Positions 1-5,471 of a stretch of 8,088 nucleotides of DNA are shown one piece after another. This stretch comes from Acidiferrobacteraceae bacterium. Its GTDB lineage: Bacteria; Pseudomonadota; Gammaproteobacteria; Arenicellales; UBA868. The notes beneath the pieces are model-generated. The model made no database searches and was not told the origin of the DNA. It worked only from the letters and a program-made list of their open reading frames with translations. The stretch is taken from assembly GCA_002721105.1 (NCBI GenBank), contig PBJL01000005.1, positions 3,525 to 11,612 on the forward strand, read 5' to 3'. The position numbers and the translations under genes were made by a program. The first letter of the stretch is position 1. Every line of letters starts with the position of its first letter.

Positions 1-1
1 T

Positions 2-193
2 TGGAAAAATGACGTTGAAAATTCAATTTTTGATCCGCTCATTAAAGACTCAGGTTTTTTTAATATGAATAATGTCAAAACCTTTTGGGAAAGATTTTTA
101 CTTGACCGAATTTCGATAAAAGAAAAGTTAATTTTAGCAAAATTCGTAATGTTTTGCGTCTGGTATAAATATAATTTTAATAGTCCAAAATGA
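2..193 (+). CDS. Asparagine synthetase-like protein, C-terminal fragment (5' end outside window)
   Basis: Frame 2 is open from the left edge to a TGA at 191-193, giving 63 residues. The stretch around SGFFNMNNVKTFWERFLL, then about fifteen residues ending in the tail FVMFCVWYKYNF, has the shape of the extreme C-terminus of glutamine-hydrolysing asparagine synthetases (AsnB/WbpS-like). These end with a short 'FN..V...W' segment, a polar linker and a final helix containing a conserved Trp. AsnB-like amidotransferases are common in O-antigen clusters, where they amidate uronic acids or work on peptide-like modifications. No catalytic residue lies in the visible part, so the family call rests on the tail pattern alone. 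The gene stops 10 bases before the start of the flippase fragment and was probably in one operon with it. Base composition is AT-rich, like most of the window. The coding call is fairly safe; the family is moderate. Confidence 0.5.
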   Translation, partial: WKNDVENSIFDPLIKDSGFFNMNNVKTFWERFLLDRISIKEKLILAKFVMFCVWYKYNFNSPK

Positions 194-198
194 AAGGG
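193..198 (+). promoter_or_regulatory. Ribosome binding site deciding a GTG start at 204
   Basis: AAAGGG overlaps the last base of the upstream TGA and ends 5 bases before the GTG at 204-206. The next in-frame ATG is absent from the surviving flippase fragment. The alignment with the intact flippase begins at residue 1 without gaps, so the GTG at 204 is the natural start. The tight spacing to the upstream stop suggests translational coupling to the AsnB-like gene. Confidence 0.5.
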
Positions 199-203
199 AA
201 TCG

Positions 204-449
204 GTGCAACAGAATTTATCTGATTTCATTTCTTTAACAAGCGGAAAGCTTTTACCTATTCCATTAACATTGCTTGCTGCTTCCCTGCTTGCCAGAACCA
301 TTGGTCCTGAAGGTGTCGGTAAGTGGGCTATTATTCTTGCCGTTTCTAACCTGTTTTATTCCTTTTTCTTTAGCTGGACCGAGGCTTATAATCTTCGTTT
401 CGGCCGAGAGGAATGGATACTAAAAATACGCTTTTACCAAATATTTTAA
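204..449 (+). pseudogene. Truncated Wzx-type flippase, N-terminal 71 residues only
   Basis: Reads 81 codons from a GTG to a TAA, against 485 for the intact flippase at 5472-6929. Residues 10-71 align without gaps to residues 10-71 of that protein, with 29 of 62 identical by my count. The match includes the IGPEG-GKWAI block (residues 33-43), the WT pair at 58-59 and FG..EW at 66-71. Similarity stops at Trp71 (base 416), and the last ten residues look random. This is the first two transmembrane helices of a polysaccharide transporter of the MATE/MOP superfamily, which moves undecaprenyl-linked oligosaccharide across the inner membrane; two helices alone cannot do this. A shift of one base at 416 opens a second frame that runs to 529, so a frameshift plus deletion is possible. 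The divergence between the copies makes this a second, older flippase, not a recent duplicate. Confidence 0.8.
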
Positions 450-478
450 TACTACTTAACTTAAAGAAAAAGGAAGCA

Positions 479-529
479 ATGACCACTCCTAGTTCTCAGG
501 TAGTTTATAGTGTTATAAAAAATAGTTAA
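479..529 (+). pseudogene. 16-codon reading frame with a strong ribosome binding site, probable gene-start remnant
   Basis: ATG at 479-481 follows AAGGAAG (470-476) at ideal spacing, and the frame stops at TAA 527-529 after MTTPSSQVVYSVIKNS. No family is recognisable from 16 residues. The same frame is open back to base 416, exactly where the flippase similarity ends. It may therefore be either the start of a gene whose body was deleted, or frame-shifted tail sequence of the broken flippase. It could also be a chance match; I favour a remnant because the Shine-Dalgarno is better than most in this window. Confidence 0.25.
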
Positions 530-575
530 ATCAAAATATAATAGTAAATATAAATATGAGACATATTATGTTGGT

Positions 576-606
576 TTTCTCTTGATGGTCGCAGAGAAAT
601 TTTTTT
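576..606 (+). terminator. Candidate intrinsic terminator after the truncated flippase
   Basis: TTTCTCT at 576-582 pairs perfectly with AGAGAAA at 593-599 around a 10-base loop, and seven T follow at 600-606. The stem has only three G/C-containing pairs, so it is weak, but the T run is immediate and on the plus strand only. It lies about 50 bases past the last plus-strand reading frame and just before the convergent end of the radical SAM gene. That is where a terminator for the left-hand transcription unit would be expected. Confidence 0.35.
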
Positions 607-634
607 AAAAAATAAATGAAAACTTTTAAATCAT

Positions 635-1708
635 TTAATAAATTTGGCTTGCTGGGTAACTCGAACACAAACGGCAAAGTTCTAACTCAGACTGTTTTTT
701 TAAAAGCTTTTTACGGAAATTAACATAAGGTGCTCCGTTCCAAATTTCATCAAGATTTTGATTTAATAAATTCCCCATAACCATTAATCCTTTTGGATCT
801 CTGCAGCACGGAACAACATCGCCATTAACAAGAATACTAAGGGAGTAATAAATCCAGTCACATTTATTTTTAGGTTTGATAATGGGTTTAAGGTGACCAT
901 TTTTAAAAGCTTGAGTATCGTAATTCCAATAATTCTTGTTATCGGGTAAAAACTTTTTCCCTTGTTCCATATCCCGGACACAAGGGTTGATAATAGAAAT
1001 CCCGTCTACACCCAAATCAGTCATTTGTTTTTTAAAATTTGGCACTTCATGTTCATTATGTTTCATAACAATGAAACCAGCCAGAATTCTAATTCTCGAA
1101 CTATGTAACCGCTTCAAACGAATCGTTTCTTTTAAGGTCGTAAGAATCCTTTCCAGGTTACTATTTATTCTATATATCTCGTGCGTCTCCTGAGTCATTC
1201 CTCCAATTTGAAAATTTACTTCATCCAATCCACTTTCTATTATCATTTTAGGTTGAACGGGATCGCCATTGGTGCAAGTAGCAATAAAAGGAATTCCAAC
1301 ATCCTTGGCATAACGAATCATTTTATAAGCTTGTTTGTTTAAAAATGGTTCGCCCATGAAATAAAACATCAATGTATTGGTATACACTCCAACTTTATCA
1401 ATAATAGACCTGAATTGTTCCAAGCTCATATGTCCCTCATCCCGGCCAAGAACTTGGGCACCTGTTTCACAAATCGGACAAAACAAATTACAAATATTGG
1501 TAGGTTCAATCGTAATATTCATTGGGCGGCCTTTTATTATTACATCTTTACGCAGTCGGGAGAAAGTAGACTTGATATGTTCTTGCCAGCCCCGCCTTCC
1601 TCTAAATGTAGCAAAAATTAAAGTAAGATAAGGATAAAAATCTTGTGCCATTCGATATATACGCGGGAAAGCTTTTAAAACCGCACTAATATTGGGTGGG
1701 ATCACCAT
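635..1708 (-). CDS. Radical SAM/SPASM domain protein
   Basis: A 357-residue cytoplasmic iron-sulfur enzyme. The radical SAM cluster motif CxxxCxxC is Cys73, Cys77 and Cys80 (context EPTNICNLFCPIC), followed by the SAM-binding GEP at 119-121 in YFMGEPFLNK. A C-terminal SPASM/twitch-like region carries Cys283, Cys301-Cys302 (NGDVVPCCRD), the typical GNL....L.EIWNG stretch (312-325), and a final CRLC (345-348) that could ligand an auxiliary cluster. The 60-residue N-terminal extension, with hydrophobic YPYLTLIF (25-32), is usual in the radical SAM proteins found in polysaccharide loci. The ATG at 1706-1708 has no clear Shine-Dalgarno sequence; in-frame alternatives such as Met20 would leave all motifs intact. 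The gene stands alone on the minus strand, with 476 bases to the next gene upstream. The substrate is unknown: SPASM members mature peptides or act on sugars, and a tailoring role in the glycan pathway is only inferred from context. Confidence 0.9.
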   Translation of the reverse strand: MVIPPNISAVLKAFPRIYRMAQDFYPYLTLIFATFRGRRGWQEHIKSTFSRLRKDVIIKGRPMNITIEPTNICNLFCPICETGAQVLGRDEGHMSLEQFRSIIDKVGVYTNTLMFYFMGEPFLNKQAYKMIRYAKDVGIPFIATCTNGDPVQPKMIIESGLDEVNFQIGGMTQETHEIYRINSNLERILTTLKETIRLKRLHSSRIRILAGFIVMKHNEHEVPNFKKQMTDLGVDGISIINPCVRDMEQGKKFLPDNKNYWNYDTQAFKNGHLKPIIKPKNKCDWIYYSLSILVNGDVVPCCRDPKGLMVMGNLLNQNLDEIWNGAPYVNFRKKLLKKQSELELCRLCSSYPASQIY

Positions 1709-2184
1709 TTTTTATGCAAAATTAATTTTTATAAAGAAAGGACTGAAGTTTTTATCTTCAAAAAAACTTCTCACCTCATTCCAAGAAATAATAAATTTAG
1801 ATACCGATTCAATTTTTCACGATGCCCTGCAAAAATGTTTTAGGGAAAGAATTAGGGCTTCTCAAGGGCTATCTGAGCCAAAATTAGACTAAAGTGAAAA
1901 CAATTTTTGACAAATATGGATGGTTCACAGGGGAAAACTCCCTTTAAATTAAACTTATTTTTCAATGGATTTTCTAAGAAATTTGACCGAGTTTCCTACG
2001 ACAACACAATTTAATAAAAAAGACAAAATTAAACTGCGACAATTAACCAGGATTCATCACAAAAATTTCAAATCACAACCTTCAAGCGGTAAACGTTAAA
2101 AACAGCAATTGACCATTTTCCCAGAAATCCCCCCAAATAACCTTTGAGAGAAAAATAAAGAAGCCACTTAAATCATCAAAGAGT
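1709..2184. other. 476-base spacer without an intact gene; two weak coding-like scraps
   Basis: No complete gene, RNA or repeat is visible. On the plus strand a frame open to a TAA at 1890-1892 contains a helix-like stretch (KKLLTSFQEIINLDTDSI and on to a stop after EPKLD), which could be a decayed C-terminus of unknown family. On the minus strand, 2068-2172 reads 34 codons with YFSLKGYLGGFLGKWSIAVF before a TGA. This resembles the membrane-associating tail of family 2 glycosyltransferases, which end in a 'K.G..DG..G' helix. Both are short, have no start or catalytic motif, and may be chance. AT-rich DNA elsewhere in the spacer gives stops in all frames. Upstream elements of the radical SAM gene should lie at the left end, but I see no convincing -35/-10 pair. 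Confidence 0.3.
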
Positions 2185-2958
2185 TTATTTAGAGAACCTC
2201 ATAAAATAAATTTTGGTATATGAGATATCACCCTTAATTTTCATTAAGTTTGAATTCTCAATTTCATATCCTAGTTTTTGGATATCTACGTTTGACTCGA
2301 ATAAATCAGTATTAAATATTCTGGTAATAAAATAGTAATCATTAAATATAATACAATCTTCTACCTCATAACCAACATCTACAACATCCGAAATAAAATT
2401 TGAATCTAAAAAATTATTATAATCTGAAACTTGTATTGCATTTAGTCCTATCAATTTCCTTAGCATATTGAGATTATGCATTTCCTCATAAAAACCTTCA
2501 CATACGATTAATTTTAAGTTCCGGTTTAAGGAATTTTTTTTAACCCATTTAAAAAAATCTAATTGCAACTCTCTATTCCGCAAATTTATGAGAAATCTTT
2601 GTGTCAGGAGTTTATCAGCCCTAAACTCTGTATCCTTTACATATTCATATCCATCATCCATCAAAATAGAGCTGTTGCTAATGTTATTTTCTTTAATTTT
2701 TTCTCTCGATAATTCGACAAAGGTTTCAATTTTTTCAACCCCAATGTACTTAGTCGCTTTTTTCATATAACCAAGAGAATTGTCACAAGCGCCGCATCCT
2801 ATTTCAAGAACCGAATCACCAGCACTTATTTTTGTAATTATGGCATTTGTCTCCAACATAGGCATATAAGGATCATTGTGAGTAAAAGACCTATTTAATT
2901 CTTTTTGTTTTTTAGCAGCCGATTCCCAATATTCTTGGGACTTCGAGTTATCGATCAT
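2185..2958 (-). CDS. Class I SAM-dependent methyltransferase
   Basis: A 257-residue soluble protein of usual family length. Motif I is SVLEIGCGACDN at 49-60, the glycine-rich loop that holds S-adenosylmethionine. The acidic residue expected at the end of strand 2 is Glu75 in YIGVEK, and ILMDDGYEY (98-106) fits motif II/III with an adenine-contacting Asp. RFLINLRNRELQLDFF (121-136), followed by LIVCEGF (150-156), matches a subgroup that usually reads 'RVLINL.NWE.Q' and is often encoded in lipopolysaccharide and capsule loci. The last 90 residues are a family-specific extension I do not recognise. The ATG at 2956-2958 has only a weak GGTG as ribosome binding site. Two sampled 60-base lines (2221 and 2341) have 16 and 15 G+C, far lower than the wbpD region, suggesting a separate origin. 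The acceptor is unknown; O- or N-methylation of a sugar is an inference from context. Confidence 0.85.
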   Translation of the reverse strand: MIDNSKSQEYWESAAKKQKELNRSFTHNDPYMPMLETNAIITKISAGDSVLEIGCGACDNSLGYMKKATKYIGVEKIETFVELSREKIKENNISNSSILMDDGYEYVKDTEFRADKLLTQRFLINLRNRELQLDFFKWVKKNSLNRNLKLIVCEGFYEEMHNLNMLRKLIGLNAIQVSDYNNFLDSNFISDVVDVGYEVEDCIIFNDYYFITRIFNTDLFESNVDIQKLGYEIENSNLMKIKGDISYTKIYFMRFSK

Positions 2959-3135
2959 TTTTATTCACCATTGAGGAGAAAAGTTTCAAATGAGATTCTT
3001 CCTGATTACTTTTCTAAACCTATAGAAAAATTATCCCAAGGACGGGTTTAATCGCACATCGGTCAGACCAGGGAAACAAATCATTTCTACTCTTTCAAAT
3101 TCAAACTATTCACTGGCCAAAATCTTTTTGCGGAC

Positions 3136-3803
3136 CTAATCTAATGTGTACGAACAATATGGACCAAAAGTAGCTACAGAAGTTACCGGCAACTCTTTAA
3201 TAAAGTTTTCTGGCAAATACCCATCAATTGTAAGAAGGTATTTAACCTTATATTCCTCAATAATTTCAGAAATGGATTTTAAAACTCGAGGGCAAATTGG
3301 CTCAAGCAATTTAAATCCAAATCCGTTCCCCCCTTGCCAGCACTTTCTTATTGGTCTTATATGCAACCAGGTCATCCCAATGATTCGGCAAACACAAAAC
3401 CACTCCATCCGAAATTTGCTGCAAATGCTTTATAACCGAATCCATATCAGCATCAATTTTCAGGGTTTTACTGTGCTTTAATTCCCATAGATAAAAAATA
3501 ATGCCTACCAGACATGCTGATAGGGTAAAAGCAAGTAGCACATTCACCATATGAGTGTGCTTTTGCCCCCCCCAGATCATTGCCACCAGCAGGGATGCTG
3601 GAAAAGCCGCATTGTAGTTGTACATATAACCCCTACCCAGGCAACGCATGGATGGAATAAAGGTTGTCAAAACAACAAAAAGCTTCAGCAGTCAGGTTCC
3701 TTGAAGGACCATAAACCAATAGGGATGCAACCAAGACTATCCATCCCCAAGGATTGAACCCGAACAAGTACTGCATGGTATTTACAAATCCGGAAAAACC
3801 GGA
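3136..3803 (-). pseudogene. C-terminal half of a multi-spanning membrane protein (possible GT39/83-type glycosyltransferase), two frameshifts
   Basis: Three minus-strand frames join into one protein if one base is removed from each of two homopolymers: T5 (plus-strand A run 3677-3681) and G6 (plus-strand C run 3328-3333). Corrected, the whole 3881-3136 stretch reads 247 residues to a TAG. The part after the epimerase segment starts with hydrophobic helices (GWIVLVASLLVYG; FPASLLVAMIWGG; a third around LLAFTLSACLVGIIFYL). It ends with a soluble domain containing SDGVVLCLPNHWDDLVAYKT, KYLLTIDGYLPENF and TFGPYC. That layout, with C-terminal helices then a small periplasmic alpha/beta domain, is what membrane glycosyltransferases or polymerases of polysaccharide loci show, but I cannot fix the family. 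Its own N-terminus is missing. A sampled line here (3541-3600) has 33 G+C of 60, higher than the neighbours. Confidence 0.7.
3789..3803 (-). repeat. Perfect 5-bp inverted repeat at the fusion point
   Basis: On the minus strand TCCGG, TTTTT, CCGGA form a perfect 5-bp stem with a T5 loop. It starts at the first base after the last epimerase-like codon (Leu26, 3804-3806). The stem is GC-rich in an AT-rich region. It may mark the recombination or deletion endpoint, or be coincidental coding sequence (SGFSG). No target duplication or mobile-element end accompanies it. Confidence 0.4.
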
Positions 3804-3881
3804 CAGGCTATCTACTAAATGGCTTCCTATGAAGCCTGCACCTCCAGTTACCAAAATCCGCTTTCCCTGCCAAGCTTTCAT
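3804..3881 (-). pseudogene. First 26 codons of an NAD-dependent sugar epimerase/dehydratase, fused to a foreign sequence
   Basis: MKAWQGKRILVTGGAGFIGS followed by HLVDSL is the unmistakable start of an extended short-chain dehydrogenase (GalE/WbpP/RmlB type). It holds the first beta strand and the NAD-binding GGxGFIG turn. The rest of the roughly 310-350 residues, including the Tyr-x3-Lys catalytic pair, is absent: after Leu26 the same frame continues into transmembrane sequence of another gene. The gene start is intact, with ATG at 3879-3881 and AAGGAG 6 bases upstream. It lies 153 bases downstream of wbpD on the same strand, so a wbpD-epimerase operon probably existed before the deletion. 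Product specificity cannot be judged from this segment. The fused product is almost certainly non-functional. Confidence 0.8.
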
Positions 3882-3887
3882 CTACTT

Positions 3888-3893
3888 CTCCTT
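3888..3893 (-). promoter_or_regulatory. Canonical ribosome binding site of the epimerase fragment
   Basis: AAGGAG on the minus strand ends 6 bases before the ATG at 3879-3881. It is the best Shine-Dalgarno sequence in the window. It supports 3881 as the true start of the former epimerase gene and implies that the chimeric message could still be translated. Confidence 0.6.
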
Positions 3894-4034
3894 GCGAAAC
3901 TTATTTTTGTATTATTCTTACGTCTACTATTCTATTTTTTGGTCTTCAGGATAATTTTAATTAAAGAGTGCATTATAAATATATTAATCCTCCCTAAAAA
4001 GAGGCTTCCTTCGTAAATCGTCATCTTTAATCAA

Positions 4035-4592
4035 TTACAAATCCTTTTGGGATAAAACCAGTAGTTTTTCTGAAGGAGGAGGACCAGCCATATCATGATT
4101 TAGAGGAGTTCCCTGGGTATCAACGTAATCTACAATTTTAGCTGGTTGTCCTATTACTAGAGCATGAGGAGGAACATTCCTAGTTACAGTAGCCCCTGCC
4201 GCAACCATTGCATACCGGCCAATATTAACCCCACAACAAACGGTTGACGCAGCCCCAATGCTTGCGTGCTCTTCCACAGTAATTGGCAGTAGATTCCAAT
4301 TTTGATTATCTGCCCTAGGATATAAATCGTTGGTGAAAGTAACATTAGGTCCTATGAATACATAATCTTTAAGAGTAACTCCATGGTAAATTTGAGCTCC
4401 ATTTTGAATCTTACACCCCTTACCAATAGAAACCCTAAAATCTATATGGACCCCTTGGCCAATAATACAATTTTCACCAATTTGAGCACCTTGGCGGACT
4501 TTGGTCCAGTTCCAGATATATGTTCCTTTTCCAACGAAAGCACCTTTTTCGACAATAGCAGTTGGGTCAATATAAGTTTTTTTTGGATTCAT
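4035..4592 (-). CDS. wbpD: WbpD-like sugar-nucleotide N-acetyltransferase (left-handed beta helix)
   Basis: A 185-residue hexapeptide-repeat acyltransferase. Hexads such as VEKGAF, VGKGTY, IGENCI, IGQGVH, IGKGCK, IGAAST and IGRYAM build the trimeric beta helix. The FTNDLYPRA segment (residues 86-94 from this start) holds the Asn and Pro-Arg-Ala conserved in WbpD/WlbB, and IGQPAK near the end is the typical closing turn. WbpD transfers acetyl from acetyl-CoA to the 3-amino group of UDP-GlcNAc3NA, on the route to di-N-acetylated uronic acids. FdtC/QdtC-type dTDP-3-amino-sugar acetyltransferases are close relatives and cannot be excluded. A TTG at 4611-4613 would add seven residues and has a slightly better AGG upstream. 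I prefer the ATG at 4590-4592 because family members begin about five residues before the first 'I.P.A.V' repeat. The 25-residue Pro/Ser-rich tail after TQGTPL is unusual. The partner genes (WbpA, WbpB, WbpE, WbpI) are not in the window. Confidence 0.85.
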   Translation of the reverse strand: MNPKKTYIDPTAIVEKGAFVGKGTYIWNWTKVRQGAQIGENCIIGQGVHIDFRVSIGKGCKIQNGAQIYHGVTLKDYVFIGPNVTFTNDLYPRADNQNWNLLPITVEEHASIGAASTVCCGVNIGRYAMVAAGATVTRNVPPHALVIGQPAKIVDYVDTQGTPLNHDMAGPPPSEKLLVLSQKDL

Positions 4593-4616
4593 ATTGTGCT
4601 CGAAAGAATTCAATAA

Positions 4617-4736
4617 TTACCTGCATTGGTCGGGGAAGGGGCTATAGGAAAGATTGGTTTGAAGGTTATATCTGCTGATAAAATATTAAACCTGCCTTTG
4701 TGCCGCCTAAGCCCGCATGAAGTCTTTAATTTCTAG
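4617..4736 (+). pseudogene. Possible short coding remnant, family unknown
   Basis: One plus-strand frame stays open from 4617 to a TAG at 4734-4736, and its second half (GLKVISADKILNLPLCRLS, then PHEVFNF) has protein-like composition. There is no ATG; a TTG at 4626 is possible without a clear ribosome binding site. It lies directly before the GT4 fragment but in a different frame. I cannot assign a family, and it may be chance. Confidence 0.2.
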
Positions 4737-4759
4737 GCCTAAACTTAGCTACATTCTAG

Positions 4760-4990
4760 CATATTTTATTAGTTGGCTTTCAACCAAAAGAAGTTTGCTT
4801 TGATTTAAGACGCATTTCCGATATCTGTTTATGTCTGATGGGGGGTTTTAGCCTAATTGAAGCATACGCTGCTGGACGCCCTGTTGTTTCGTACGATGTT
4901 GAATGGCATTCAGAACTCGTAAAAAATAATGAAACTGGTTTCCTCATTCCAGAATCAATGGTATTTAATATTTCGGTTTTCCATAAATAA
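4760..4990 (+). pseudogene. Glycosyltransferase family 4 fragment (donor-binding half)
   Basis: The frame is open from just after a TAG at 4757-4759 to TAA 4988-4990, 76 residues. Residues 1-65 read like the C-terminal Rossmann domain of a GT-B retaining glycosyltransferase. HILLVGFQPKEV matches the 'v.llG..p...v' strand. GGFSLIEAYAAGRPVVSYDV is the nucleotide-sugar binding motif, with the conserved Glu at residue 34. WHSELVKNNETGFLIPE is the 'elv.dg.tGflvp' strand-turn. The remaining eleven residues lose similarity, so the 3' break is near base 4954. The N-terminal acceptor domain (about 200-250 residues) and the final helix are missing, and no start codon fits. It is on the strand opposite to wbpD and the flippase operon, so it is a stranded piece of an earlier gene set. 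The GT4 call is firm; the sugar specificity is unknown. Confidence 0.75.
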
Positions 4991-5091
4991 GAGATTCAAG
5001 AATTTGAGTGTCTGACATCCATTTTCAGTTTTTACTCCAAAGTTTAATAATATCCTAAGCGCTTCAAGGACTTTTAAACAAAAACCTTTCC

Positions 5092-5337
5092 TTAAGGACG
5101 ATCGCCATGATTGAAGAGGGAGTCAGCAAAAATAGCCACCAGTCGAGGAATAACAATACTGGACAAAATACTTATAAAACAGAGGAGTTGCTTGGTCATT
5201 TTATGTATTAGGAATACTAAACCAGACACCAACATTACGAATGGCTTGCCCCAAAACATATCATCGTGTCAAATCACCCAAACAAGCAGTAGAAAAATAA
5301 TATCCAAAAATGGCACACCAATTCCACGTAGGCTTAG
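5092..5337 (-). pseudogene. Membrane-protein fragment with an in-frame TGA
   Basis: A minus-strand frame runs from 5337 to TAA 5092-5094, interrupted once by TGA at 5269-5271. Before the stop lies a hydrophobic stretch VPFLDIIFLLLVWVI. After it, in the same frame, come ATG (5257-5259) and MFWGKPFVMLVSGLVFLI, then LLCFISILSSIVIPRLVAIF and the polar end NHGDRP. Three candidate transmembrane helices followed by R..(x)..GD fit the N-terminal end of a membrane glycosyltransferase (GT39/ArnT style), where an acidic residue follows the first helices; this family call is only inferred. It precedes, in transcription order, the C-terminal membrane half at 3136-3803, so the two may be ends of one gene. 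No intact start is visible. Confidence 0.45.
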
Positions 5338-5471
5338 TTAGATATTATACATAATTAAATTGGAGTTACATAAAACCAGACCTTCAGCGATTATCTTGAA
5401 CAAGCGAGTGAATTAATATTTGAAGTATAATTCCAAAAGCACCTAGCTGAAAATCACAAGAAAACTTATTT

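Noticed and set aside
1692..1892. A plus-strand 66-codon frame starting inside the radical SAM gene
   Set aside because: Its first part is antisense to the radical SAM start and it has no ribosome binding site. Only the second half looks protein-like, faintly recalling the end of PP2C/SpoIIE-type phosphatases, which is too weak to call.
1907..1912. Perfect TTGACA on the plus strand
   Set aside because: No -10-like sequence lies 16-18 bases downstream, and no plus-strand gene follows.
3146..3481. Plus-strand frame of 111 codons antisense to the membrane-protein remnant
   Set aside because: A shadow frame: the minus-strand reading has membrane helices and a coherent C-terminal domain across frameshifts, while the plus frame has no family pattern.
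4955..5122. Minus-strand frame of about 55 codons antisense to the end of the GT4 fragment (KVLEALRILLNFGVK)
   Set aside because: No start signal or recognisable motif, and it overlaps a better-supported fragment on the other strand. It could be a shifted continuation of the membrane fragment, but I see no matching pattern.
5111..5341. Plus-strand 76-codon frame with polar composition
   Set aside because: It is the complement of the hydrophobic minus-strand fragment and has no ribosome binding site or motif.
5344..5349. Perfect TATAAT on the minus strand just upstream of the membrane fragment
   Set aside because: The best -35 at suitable spacing is TTATGT, a poor match, and in DNA this AT-rich TATAAT is common. 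It is not enough for a promoter call.
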